Positions 36,300-47,593 of a stretch of 64,000 bases of DNA are shown here, piece after piece. The first letter of the stretch is position 1. Each line of letters begins with the position of its first letter. The stretch is from Blasia pusilla (Eukaryota; Marchantiophyta; Marchantiopsida; Blasiales). Location: assembly GCA_050084515.1 (NCBI GenBank), contig CM114274.1, positions 41,478,001 to 41,542,000 on the forward strand, given 5' to 3'. A program made the position numbers and the translations under genes. A model generated the notes under the pieces. The model was not told the origin of the DNA, did no database searches, and worked only from the letters and a program-made list of their open reading frames with translations.

Positions 36300-37744
36300 T
36301 TTATAATTGTAACTTCCTAGTATTACTTTCTTCAAAATTTGGCCTCCGTACAATATTGAGTAATAGAAAAATTGTAGATTCAAGCATTTGGTATAATGAC
36401 ACTATGTAGAGATAACACAACTCCATTAGCATACAGGAGATCTACTCTTCATCTTGCTTCAACTTTGAGTTCAAGAACAGTGGATAAGAATAATTTATTG
36501 TACCAGGATAAGAATAATGGTAGGTTACTCGACTCGTGGTCTTATATAAGCAGTTGGCCCAATCGTAGATGTATTTTTGATAACTTTATGGAATGCATTT
36601 TCCACTAACTCAAGTCTTGGTGATATATAAACATACTTTGTGGATTGAAGATAAGATTCTTGATTTTCTCTTACCATTATTCCATCCTCTTGGGAAAATA
36701 TCAAAATATTATCACTAATAGATAGAAATAAAATATGAGGAATGAAAGATTTTGAGTAAAAGTATAAAAAGTTAGATATTTACCATAAAAAGAAGGAAAG
36801 CGCTTTATGTTCAAGTTGAGTTTGAGAGTGTTGTAACTATTCCCAACAAGGAGGTTTTTACTATTAGTAGTCAATTCATAAGATACTCTTGATAGTAAAT
36901 CTTCTTTTTCTCTTTGAGAGCTTCCATTTTATTAGCACCAATAGTACTTTTTTTTGGAATTTGTTGCGTAATGACTTCCGAAAATCAATCGAAAAGATTC
37001 AGGAGAATTGGAAGTATGGAGCCACACATGAATGTTAAGAGAAAATTAAAAGTGGAGATAATGAAAGGTGGAAAATTGGACATGCTAACTCATCATCGAC
37101 GTAGTGAACTTACATAACAGATGTTTCGAGAAGGAATTCATCTTAAATCTGTGTTTTTTGTGCTAATATTTTTTTGTGAGGAACATACTTTTTTTGTCAT
37201 GCCTTCACACGCACCAATTCTAAAAGTCACGTAAATCCATAGGATTTGATGGAAGAGGAAGTTTGGGTAACAATTGGGGGATTAAATGATTAAAACATAT
37301 ACATACAAAAAACCGCATGTAGGCGTCATCGTGGACATGGAAATAAGATGCTCACATCCCTATCCTCACCTCACATTGAAGAGGTGTTGTTTAGTACTTC
37401 AATTTATCTCCTTGAAATTTTGTGTACAATTGGTATTTTTGTGATATCACCAAATGGGTATCTTTCCACGTTTAGTAATAATCCAACTGGCCGAACTCTT
37501 GCTATCTACATGACACACCATGAAACTATTAATTAAACTCAAGAATTAAATAAAATGAGGGAAAATATTTTTCTAAAATTTATTTCCATGAGAAAATTTT
37601 AACTAAAAAAATGAAAAATGATTTCCAAATTTTAGAAGATTGAGGAGATTTTATATTATAGAGAAATAAATTGGAAGTAAAAAAAAGGAAACTAGTAGTA
37701 GAGGAAGGGAAGAAGATAAAAGTTTCATAATCTTCTTATTCTCG
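36300..37744. other. AT-rich stretch between Helitron remnant and MULE
   Basis: No supported gene. It is probably the 5' part of the Helitron insertion or other old mobile DNA, judging by continuous AT-rich composition up to the sharp change at the MULE terminus. Helitron termini were not identified. Confidence 0.4.
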
Positions 37745-37935
37745 AAGGCCATAGTTTGTCCCAGAAAGGCAATCAATGCGCGTAGGGTAGCGCCTACCTC
37801 GAGCTGGGTCGGTTTCAGGTTCGGGAGCGCCGGGATGGGTAGGTCGCGACGGAGGACAGGGAGGACAGCGTTCAGAGACGGACGGATCTAAACGGACGGC
37901 GCCCAGAGACGGACGGCGCGGAACGGACTACGTTC
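37745..37935 (+). repeat. left terminal inverted repeat of the MULE
   Basis: About 190 bp pair in inverted orientation with 49,803-49,986. Long shared words are AATCAATGCGCGTAGGGTA, CGCCTACCTCGAGCTGGGTC, AGGTTCGGGAGC, GACAGGGAGGACAGCGT and GGCGCGGAACGGACTACGTTC. A few substitutions and small indels separate the arms. The repeat is CpG-rich with internal GACGGACGG units. Confidence 0.9.
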
Positions 37936-38039
37936 GGTCCGGTTCAAATGACGGAATTTGTCGACGGGTATTAGGGCGGGAATTAGGGGACTCGATCATT
38001 TTGGAACGAACGGAGAGCGGTAGAAACCGAACACGGAGG

Positions 38040-38210
38040 GATTACCATTTGATCACGAGCGGATTAGCATTTGATTACGAGCGGAAGACCCGGAACGTGG
38101 CTAGACGAAGGGCGCGCGAGGAGAAACACGGAACGAGGAAAGCGGAGACCGTGATTAGCTGATTAAGAGCGGATTAGCATTCTAACTTGATTGATTACGA
38201 GCTGCGGACC
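38040..38210 (+). repeat. subterminal short repeats inside the MULE
   Basis: GAGCGGATTAGCATTTGATTACGAGCGGA-like units occur near 38,055-38,095, with shortened forms GAGCGGATTAGCATT and TTGATTACGAGC near 38,165-38,205. Subterminal motif clusters bind transposase in several DNA transposon families. Binding here is inferred. Confidence 0.5.
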
Positions 38211-38512
38211 GCGGATGTCAAACTGGATTAGGCGGATGGGGTCCACTCCGTAACTTTCATGTAAGAGATTATTTGCGTCCGTGAGTATCATTTGCCAATT
38301 TGCACGTAAGTAGCTATTGGTGCCACACATTCGGCCATGGTGATAGATAAAAGCTTAGATCGTAATCCAGGAAAACATGTCTATTATTATGTGCACTATA
38401 ATTTTGGTGTTCGGTTCCATTTATGTACTGTCCCAGGTCGAATGGACAGAATTCACACTTGAAGCTTGCACTTGAAGCCTGCACTTGAATCCCTGAACAT
38501 ATTATAGCCATA

Positions 38513-41500
38513 GTGAAATTCAAGAAATATTTAGCTGCATTTGAATGCGATGTTATCCAAAACCCTCTCCCTGGTCCTTTTTTGAGCGAGCATTTGATTT
38601 GGTATGGCAATAGAAAAGAGGCATGGATTCCCTCAGATAGGGTTGAAGACTTCATTCATGGTGAAGAACAAAGACCACATTTCCATACCACATTTAGGAA
38701 ATGGAATATTGACAAATCAAGGAACATACATGTTACAATTCGATACTGGTGTTCATATGGACCCCAGGATCATAGGAATACCGTCTGGACCTCTCTGCCA
38801 AGTGAGGTTTTTGATTCAAACCTGCGCTCCAAGAGAGGTAAGGGTAGTAGGCCAGAAAGCCAAAGTACACGCCTTGGGCTGTCTCAAGGACGTGGATGTC
38901 AATTTCACTTTGCCGTTGTAACCTCAAAGGACCGCCCTGGGTGTTCTATGTTGAGGCATATGCATTCCAAGCATGTTGATAAGGCGGGCTGTATATGCCA
39001 TGGGGACTTAGACAAGACTGCGGACATTGCGAATGCAATTGTTGCCCCGAAGTTGAGTTCTCATTGTAGGGATTTTGTTGAACAGTTATTGCAAGTGAAC
39101 GTGAGCCCCTTAAATATCATGAAGGAGCATAAGAGATGGATTCGTGAACACATTCACGATAATCCTAATCATGCACAAGCTTGGGGCAGGGACGCTATGT
39201 TAAAACCACAAGACATCCTTAATATCAAGCATTCAATGCGAAGACGTGAAGGGGGGTATGATGGAACCGATGACGCCACTGCAATCCAACATTGGGTTGC
39301 AACTCATCCTGAAAATGTCATACACTACAGGGAGGCCATTTCAAGTTTAGGCCAACCTTTCATCCTGGTCATTTCCACACCTTGGATGCTTCATAATCTT
39401 TTGCATCTTGGTAACGGTGTAGCCATCTCCATGGATGCCACTCATGGCACAAACACATATGAGGTAATTTGAGGGCCTTAGAACTGTAATGTCATTCTCT
39501 TAGAGAAGTTTATAGGCTACATTACTTCTGTGGTATCATTTGACAATTGCTGCACGATCTGACAGAAATGGTAACATTTGGAACGTTGTGTGCACTTTAA
39601 TAGATATGTACATGAACAATCGGATTCCTGAACACACTCTTTTCTATGTTCATGATCGACTTTTCACGTTCTTTGGGTTTTGACAAGTTTCTGAACGGAT
39701 TACCTCTAGTATGGGCCATTTTACAGAGGCATCAACATCAGGATCTAGTGGATGCATTGGCCCATATCAAGGATTGGGCAGATACATATATGACAAGAGA
39801 TTTTGCGTCGGTTGGTAGCCCCGGTTGGAAACCGTCATGCTTCATAGTTGACGACTCCAAAGAAGAACAATCTGCAATCAGAGAAGTCTTCCCTGATGTT
39901 CCCATAGACCTGTGTCTATGGCATGTAAGGAAGAACTGGTTAAAGCAATTGCACCAACGAGTCTGCTGTCCAATTACAAAAGCAGACATGAACAGGGAAT
40001 TGGGTGGTATCATGTACTCACGTGAAGAAGATATGTTCTATGCGAGTCAATAATAGAAGTTCGTTTCATTGTTTCTCAGCTATGTCCGTTGTGGGAATAG
40101 GGTTCATATTAATTAAGCAATGGTTTTCTGTCCCAGATCCTGTGGATGTCTCGTATCGTTTCATGCGCAAGTGGGCTGCAACTGAACGTCACTTTGTGAA
40201 GTACTATTTAAACTATTGGCATCCTAAGATTGTTACTTGGGCAAAGGGCTATCGTTTGCATGCAAGATCCAACCAAGATACCAATGCCGCGATAGAAAGG
40301 TGGCACCATATTCTGAAGATGCATCTCACTTCTAGCATGCCTACAAAACCCACTAGGAAGCTCATATAGCTTGTGCAGATCTTATGCGGGGAAATAGAAG
40401 ATTTCTTTTGGTACTTGGGATTTTTGAAACGAGAGGGTATGGTGAGGAACAAGGCAATCTAGAAAGTCATTCTCATGGCTATTAGAAGGGAAAATGATAT
40501 CCCAGAGAGCCATGTCACATTTCAATTGGTAGATGGGAGGAAATGCGCAATGGTGAAGAGTTGCTCCAAGCCCGACTATTGGCATGATGTGATTGACTAC
40601 GACAAGAAAGATGTTGCTTGTACATGCTCGTGCCAATGAAGGATTCACGTGCAAACATCAGGTGTGTTTCTTGCACCCCGGATTTGGTGACCAAGCTATA
40701 GTCCCACCTGAAATCAAAGAGTCCTATGTATTAAGTATGTCTTATTCGTGCACTAGATGTACGAGGATTTTACATGCAGCCTACTGAGACTTTTTAAATT
40801 GTATCAGGTGAAGTGCTTATTGTTGAGTGGGCACTCTGAAGTAGAGTTGTTGTCTTTCTTGGGCACACGTTTTGGTAGCAAAGTTGGTGGGCTGAAAAAC
40901 ATGGTGCAAAGGCATGCACATGAGCAACATGGAGACACACCACTGGAATCAGACTTGTCTTACGGTGCTGGTTATCCAAAAGAGGTGCAAGCTACTACTT
41001 CTACACTTGTATCACAAGCAACAACTCAGGAAGATGTTCGAGAGATGTTGGAAAAATGCTTGGCCACAACCATTGGAGTCCCATTCTGCAATGTTCTTCT
41101 TGAACATTTGTATGTACTTTTGTAGAAGGATATGGACTCACTTCTGAACCTGAAGGCGCGGATAGAGACCAACACAAAACTTCCAGAAAATTTAATGAAC
41201 ATTGGACAACATTTCCCTGAACCCTTTGTTGGAGGCAATTTTGAAGATCGTCGGCTACGTCAGCGGATGGGTTGGTTTGAACGGATGCATCAGAGAAGGA
41301 ATTCACATTCCACACGTTCCACACGGAAGAATCAACCCCAAGCAATGATGAATCAGGTGGAGTCCTTTCCCAGAGTGAAACGATCAAAATATTTGAACAT
41401 GGAGGCAGAATTGGAAGCAGATGCCTGTAATCATCTTGATTTGGACGCTATCGTGAGCCAATATGAAAGCAAGGCAACTAAGGAGAATACTCAACAATCA

Positions 41501-41698
41501 GAATGGCCTCTGGTAGATACAAGGCCACATAAGAACTACAAAATTAGCACTACTACTAAGAGAACCACTGCAGATGTCATACTTGATAATCTGTTGGATG
41601 AAGAGCGATATGTTGCGGAGGGTAGTCAAATGGATGAGTCCTCAAGAAGACCTGATAATTTGTATGTAGTACAGGATTCCCAGATTCATGATTCATGA
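38513..41698 (+). pseudogene. MULE transposase with SWIM zinc finger, disabled
   Basis: An open frame from 38,513 (no ATG there, so the true start is unknown) runs 317 codons to a likely splice donor at 39,463/39,464 (GAG|GTAATT). It has an N-terminal zinc-binding-like region (CSMLRHMHSKHVD, CICHGD). The catalytic domain is split over further segments. The first acidic residue is in SMDATHGTNTYE (codon 308), the second in FIVDDSKEEQ (about 39,850) followed by the family's LCLWHVRK, and the third probably in NAAIERWHHILK (about 40,295). A SWIM finger (CTCSC...CKH, 40,618-40,660) follows, then a hydrophilic tail to 41,698. Damage: a T-run frameshift at 39,675-39,681, TAG stops at 40,367 and near 40,459, and a further frame break inside the SWIM finger. 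The family is clear; activity is lost. Confidence 0.85.
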
Positions 41699-43607
41699 AC
41701 CGAGAAGCATTTCCGAATTTCACATTTTAGCCACAAAACACAAGAAATCTGGTGTTCAACCAAAAAAATGTGTTTTTTATGTAAGGCCCGGATGTTTACG
41801 CACGAGAAATGTGTTCCCTTCTCATGTTCATGTCCACCATGTCCCATTTCCATGTATAGTGAGCAATCATGTTATGTTTTAACGCAAGCATCCAAACCAT
41901 AGTAACCATCGTGTAGGTCAAGTTGTGAACCATAGTAACCTGTCCGACCTTTCTTCACGGTTTTGTATAGTAATAGTTGAATCCGAACCCAATTCAATTA
42001 ATGTTCAAGCATCCAAATCTTAGTTATTAACACAGTCGGTTTTCTATGGATTCAATCCGTAGTAAACGTACGAGGTATGTTTGTACCCGAACCACGTCCG
42101 CAACACCGCGTTTAGGGGCATGTCCGATTTTAGAGAACTTCTGTAATATAGTTCTGACTACTTCTATAGTCGTAACTTAAAAAAAACACCTCAGAAGGCC
42201 CACGAACCCTATCCCTGAGGGTCGTGCCTCTTTGTAAATATTTAGCGGTGTGAGGTGACCTTCCCCTAATTAGGGCTTGATTAAAATCGTGTCTAACCGA
42301 GATTGTCACAGTGGATTGGTGTCCTTCCCCTAATTAGGACTTGATTAAAATCATGTCTAACCGAGATTGTCACAGTGGATTGACGACTAGTGGATTGACG
42401 ACTGGGGGACGGGATACGCAACAAGAAGGCTAGAATTGATAGTCCGTTGTATGAAGTGAATGCCCTTGAAACACAGCCTTTGAGGTGTTCATGAATGAAC
42501 ACCTACATTTCGCTATTCATACATTTTTCGAGTCACTGCATTTATGATCACCAAACTTGTATTTGCTCTGAATGTTTTAACCACTTGTCTTTTATTTTTG
42601 AACAGGGTGTCATGGACTCTATCTATTCATGAGCGGATTACACATGAGTGCTGTACTTTCTTGGAAATTCAGGAACATGATGCTTGTGGTGTTCATACAT
42701 CGATCCACTTGTGGATTACAAAGTTTACCACCAATTATAGGTGGAAGCACATGCCATCATTCATAACATGTAAGACACATCAGAATAAGGTAAGGAGGAG
42801 TTTGTTTAGGTATCATTCAAGAGTACAATCTTAGGGACAAAGATCAACAATAGCTCTGCAAGTTGTATGTTTAATTTGATTGACAATGGTATCCTTTTGG
42901 TCCATACCATTTCGTCCACAATAGTTCAGCAGACCTTGACCTATAGCCCAACTAAGGTAACCTAACCTTCTTGGATAGACCTTCATAACACACAAAATGG
43001 TAAGGGAAAATGTGCCCCAGAAGCGATACCCCAAACGGCCTGCATTGCACCTGCACAAAATAGAAGAACCATAAAGCCATACATTAAGAACAGAAATCTG
43101 CCCATTTCTGGTTCGTCCAAAGCAGAAAGACAGAACTTCACAGCCTACGTGCCAGGTAGGAACTCTCCTATACTAACTCTAAGGAATCGCCCTGATCATG
43201 AACTAAGTCCTAAACATCCGCAAAATATGATGATATGAACTCCCGCCAAAATGCTTGAAAATTTCTGCAGAAAGTCATCTGCACACACATACACTACAGA
43301 AGCATGTTCAGATAGTAGTAACTGTCATATACACATCACATTTGTAAAGAATTGACATCAGGGAAAATAAGACCAAAGAGAAAAGTGACACATTACTTGC
43401 GAGTGGTCCAAAGGTATGTCGTCATAATCGTCGAGGAAACACATCAAAAAGTATGACAAGGGCGCAAAATATACAGCAACCTCTGCAATGAAAGGACACA
43501 CACAGGTCTGAGAGATTAAATGCCAATCACCAGATGAAAGGATAATCATAACAGTGAAATTGCATGAATCATCTACACACTCACCAAAATGTCATCCCCC
43601 GTGGTGG
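41699..43607. other. MULE interior between the converging genes
   Basis: This is the 3' region shared by the two converging genes. It contains the 64-bp duplication at 42,259. Short frames at 42,544-42,834 (+) and 42,831-43,549 (-) keep protein-like runs, such as EVAVYFAPLSYFLMCFLDD behind a good splice acceptor (TTTCATTGCAG, minus strand, about 43,486). They could be exons of another captured gene; I do not recognise them. Confidence 0.4.
42259..42386 (+). repeat. two-copy tandem repeat, period 64 bp
   Basis: CCTTCCCCTAATTAGG starts at 42,259 and again at 42,323. The copies continue nearly identically through GTCTAACCGAGATTGTCACA with only two substitutions. A shorter 15-16-bp doubling (GTGGATTGACGACTA / GTGGATTGACGACTG) follows directly. 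High identity makes this much younger than the element's coding decay. Confidence 0.9.
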
Positions 43608-45598
43608 TCAAGGACTTGGAGACATGCCATCCAGAGGCCGCAATGCTGGAGTGCAGAACTCGGGTAAAGGTGTGGCTTGAAATTTGTCGGCACTAATCCC
43701 TTCAATACCGTCCTGCGAAGGTAAGACCAAAGGGTCTTCATGGCTTGTGCCCCGGTCCTTCAAAGTCCCATCTGCAGGGTTCTGAACACATTACAACATA
43801 TCAACACAAGCACAATTACTGGAGATGGTCAGAAGACATACAATAAAAAATGTCATCGAGGGAATTGAGCAGAATGCAAGACACCTGTTGTGGAGCCATC
43901 ATCATCCTCCTCCTTCGGGCTTTTTCTTCTTTAGTCATGCACTTGGGTGCTCTTTCCATGATTAGTGGATCCGCCTGCAAGACGACTTCATTGGGGGTAT
44001 GCGAGTCTTCAATTGGGCCTTCATCACCTGGCCCATGACTATCCATGACCGGGCTAGATTCACCCAATTGGACGTCAACTTCCGGGTTCAATCGGCGGGA
44101 TTTCCGAGATCCTACCGCACCCTTACCTTGCTTGTGCACCTTTTCACCATGCAAGTTACGTGTCCGAAGCGTCACTGGTCTCCTCCGCATGTGAATCAAA
44201 ACAGTATCCTCCTCACTCTGCTCGACATGATCTCCCGCAATACCCTCCTTACCACCCTCACTTGGCGTCTGCTCCTCCTGTATCACATGGCGCCCGGTAC
44301 TATGCGTGGTGGGTTGGGGACTTGGGAGATGTGTATCACTACAGTCAAAGTAACTTGAATCTATGATTTCCACATCCAGGCCATCCTGCTTATCTAGAAG
44401 TTGTTAGAGACAATGCGGAATTACAAGGGATACAATGGGAAATCATGAACTCACAACTCTTCAAAAATTCATATTGAGAAATTTGCATGAAATGAAGCAG
44501 CACTATACCCGGACAACCGCATCAGCAAGGGAGCAGTCGACTCCATCCACATACATGCGAGAGACTTTGTCCTTGAACTTGGCAAGAATGCTAGGTTTAC
44601 TCCTCTCTTTCCAGATCTTGTAGTTAAACTTGAAGCGTGGGAGGTAGTACTCCTTACTGATGTACCATGCATGCCTTTGTGCTCGGCGCATTTCATCTAG
44701 AACATGCAGGGAATGTTCAACCTGATGCTGCCTGGTTTCGGCTCCAGCATCCCATCGATATGGTTTCTGTCTGTCCATGATCCACACCGCGGCTAGATGA
44801 TGGAAAGCGGCCATGCATCTCCAGTAGGTGGAACGCTAAACTCTATCTACAGAGATAGTAGAAGGAAGAAGCCTGCGGCCCGACTCAATCCATCCCCTCA
44901 CAGTGGTGGTAGGGCACACAAGAGCACCCTCTAACTCCTCTCGAACCTTCTCATACTCATGTATCCTAGCTAAACCTGCCCATGAGGTATGACCATGTTC
45001 TTCTGTCCTATAGCCCTCAAAAGCAATCAAAAGATCTGGCAAAATGGGCTCTGGTACAAATGGGCCCGCTGCCCGTTTGGAATGCTCCTTTGCTTTACTA
45101 AAGAGAGCAGCCTTCTTCTGTTTTCTACGATAAGCCCAGCGTTGCTACACGGTGCCTCACAGACGCAAGTTGGCTGCAGATGGGGTAGACTAGTTCCCTG
45201 CACAAGGCGGAACATAAATTAATGAAGTTCGGCTATCATGAAGCACATACACCAAACATTGCTACCATCTCACTATCTGCGTATGAAAGTTCTAGTCATA
45301 CACCCTTACCATCATCTTCTTCCTCCATGTCGTCTCGGTCGTTGTCTGCTTCCACCTTCTTCTTACCACTTGCCCTTGGTGTTCCAGGCACCCGCCTCAA
45401 CCAATGTGATGCAATGTGCGAGTTAAAAGTTTCTGGCCCGCGAAAGTACTCGATGCACTTGGAGCACAGGCACACAAATTGCTTATGCTCCTTTGAGTAG
45501 CAATAATGAACCCACTCGACCGGGTCCCGCCAAAGAGAGGTTTGTGCGGCTGGTTTCTCTGGAGGACCTACACTCTTGCCCCTAAATGCAGCAAACAT
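43608..45598 (-). pseudogene. second MULE gene, multi-exon, C2H2 finger, broken by one stop
   Basis: Four coding blocks read right to left. Block A (45,598-45,310) starts at ATG and holds a C2H2 finger, C-X2-C-X12-H-X3-H (CSKCIEYFRGPETFNSHIAS-H), ending at GATG|GTAAGG. Block B (45,144-44,509) is 212 codons rich in basic and aromatic residues (YLPRFKFNYKIWKERSK) and is broken by TAG at 44,838-44,836. Block C (44,385-43,885) is 167 codons, acidic then basic (EEKARRRRMMMAPQQ). Block D (43,781-43,608) has 57 codons and a TGA. The B/C and C/D junctions have consensus GT..AG ends and are all phase 0. The A/B junction does not keep phase, so something is damaged there. It converges on the transposase like mudrB, but I see no sequence basis for homology to mudrB. 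The finger and basic segments suggest nuclear DNA binding (inference). Confidence 0.6.
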
Positions 45599-45678
45599 GT
45601 TTGCTGGTTGGGCTTCAACCTGGAGTGTATCCACAATGAGTTCTCACTCACATGCCTACGCACCAACATATACAAGCA

Positions 45679-45745
45679 TAGCTGGAATTTAAAGATGGAA
45701 TTTAAAGCTGGAATGCAAAGCTGGAATTTAAAAACATACTTCTAA
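45679..45745 (+). repeat. short direct repeats of about 14-15 bp
   Basis: Four copies of an (AGC)TGGAATTTAAA-like unit in a row, slightly diverged, inside the MULE just upstream of the second gene's first coding block. Confidence 0.7.
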
Positions 45746-46230
45746 AAATGTAAGCAAAAAATGTAAGCTAGAATTCAGTATCTAGAATGTAGATACAAAA
45801 TTCCTCTCGCATCCATACCCCGAAGCTCCTACCAAAATTTGTAGGATACATATCCTCAAATTCCATCCGAGGAAAATTCTAGGTTTTGGCTATAATACTT
45901 TAGCCAAAAGCAGGAATTTCTGGTTTTGTCACCGGGTATACTATATCTGAAAAGTTGACAGAATGTCTACTTCATACTCAGTACCCCTAAGAATCTGTAT
46001 GAACATCCCAGCAATCCGAAATATGTAAATGTGTCAAGGCCACAAACATAAGAAAACCTACTTCTACCCTAAACCTAACATGGCCCACGTGGTCAAGGTC
46101 TTGAGGAGCCCCCACTACCTGCCAAACACAAGATGACAAAGACTCGAATTGGTTAGCCGTGCTAACGGGGAACAACAAACATGCATGAGGAATTCAGGTG
46201 TACCATGTGAATACCGTAAATGTCATCACG

Positions 46231-46942
46231 CTAAACTCTGTAAAACAAACAATTCCAGAAGGAAACATGGTACCGAGAAATACCCCGGGCTAAATTCAGA
46301 AGGGCCATGGAACTCAGTACTTCGGACAAATCTGAAATGTGCTCATTCCCAATCGGTGCTTTGTCATCCATATCAGTCTGGTTGATAAGGTAGATACTTT
46401 TAGGAGTAACTCCGATAACCCAAGGAACAGGGTCCTTCTCCTCAGAGGTGGACACTCTCCTCTTTAACCGGATTGTACAAACAATCTTGGCAAGCATGTT
46501 CTGTTTGGATGCCCCCATCAAATGTTTAATGTCCTTAATTCGGACAACATTCATCTTACCTCCCTGGTTTTCCACCACTAGAAATTCAATCTGTCCCTTC
46601 TTCTGGAAGTAAGAGTCTAACCATACCATGGTCCCCCACCAACCAAGCCTTGGGTGAGAATACAACATTAAATCCAGCATGTATCGCTGCCTGTTCTAGA
46701 AACTTATAAGTTTCCAACGGAAACCCTAAGACAATCCACTCATCCAAATACATTATGGAATGAGGATGCAAGCGCTTGCACACAATATCAGCTAGAAAAA
46801 AATCTGAACTAGAACTGCTATGTACTATGGGGCTGACCCATGTCTGAAGATTGCCCTGGTTCCCTGATAGAAGACCAGTCACGTTTTCAGGTTTGTTCAC
46901 CTGAATTCCCAACAACCACAACCCCTTGGCATCTAAAAACAT
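46231..46942 (-). pseudogene. protein-like reading frame of unknown family in the MULE
   Basis: The frame starts at ATG 46,942 (MFLDAKGLWLLGIQV) and runs about 100 codons through SSSSSDFFLADIVCKRL and YLDEWIVLGFPLETYKFLEQ. A one-base shift near 46,630 then moves the coding sense to the next frame (MVWLDSYFQKKGQIEFLVVE), which stays open to 46,231. Composition is that of a globular protein. It may be an upstream exon of the second MULE gene or a captured host fragment. No family recognised. The shift could be mutation or an unrecognised intron. Confidence 0.5.
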
Positions 46943-47512
46943 CGGCTAACCCGACATGGCCCTAATGTGTTGATCCTTGGTGACTTTAAACCTACCTCCC
47001 CTACTGCCTCAAAAAACGTAACTCTCGATGGCGGACTTGCAATGTTACTAATGACCTTCAAACCTACACAATACCAAAAACAAGCACAATTCAACAAGCT
47101 TATGAGAACCCTCGTTTGATTTATCCTTGTCCAAGATGGTCCGAATTGCTAGGAGCTTGTTTCCAGAATTCACAAAGGAGCACAAACATTATCATGAGTA
47201 ACGATTGATGCAAAAATTGATGTCAAAGAAAAGTAAACCCTATTCATAGAAAAACCTCGTAAGCCCCAACAGTCCCAATTTGATGATGAAAAAAGAAGTT
47301 CGAGATAAACGGGCTATGGGGATGCAAGCATCAGAAAGTCTAGCTTCAAATAGAGTCTGGGATAATATTTGAGAATTTTGGATACATATTAATAGACTAA
47401 CCCTCTTGGAACCAAACTTAGGAGTGGAGAGATGTCCAACAATAAGTCCAAAAAATGACCAAAGTAACAGTCTTACAGTCACACGGAGCTTCTTGACAGA
47501 TTTAACCAGTAC

Positions 47513-47593
47513 CTTAATAGCTTCGATAGCATACTTCACTTGAAACAATCGTCCTTCTTGTGAAAAGGTGTTGACTCCCCTATCGTACTCACT
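47513..47593 (-). pseudogene. captured exon of 20S proteasome subunit alpha type-5
   Basis: Twenty-seven codons match the N-terminus of eukaryotic proteasome alpha-5 (PSMA5; PAE in plants). They begin [14 protein letters not shown] and continue [14 protein letters not shown]. Known alpha-5 proteins have Pro for Gln in the first part and Glu for Lys in FQVEYAIEAIK. The block ends exactly at AAG|GTACTGG, a good splice donor, where the host protein continues LGSTAIG. That continuation is absent here. Upstream the sequence is AATAG|TGAGTAC, so the first Ser may instead be an acceptor AG. No other proteasome exon was found in the element. The fragment cannot make a subunit. Confidence 0.75.

Noticed and set aside
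38300-38500. Short GCACTTGAAGC triplication (38,452-38,490) as a functional array
   Set aside because: Only three short units, probably slippage; no further evidence.
44503-45042. Two separate small genes on the minus strand
   Set aside because: They are the same reading frame divided by one TAG at 44,836-44,838 and flanked by splice sites, so they are one exon of the second MULE gene.
46900-47060. Second proteasome alpha-5 exon (an AMSG-like run near 46,960)
   Set aside because: Only four residues agree and the neighbouring residues do not continue as alpha-5; treated as chance.
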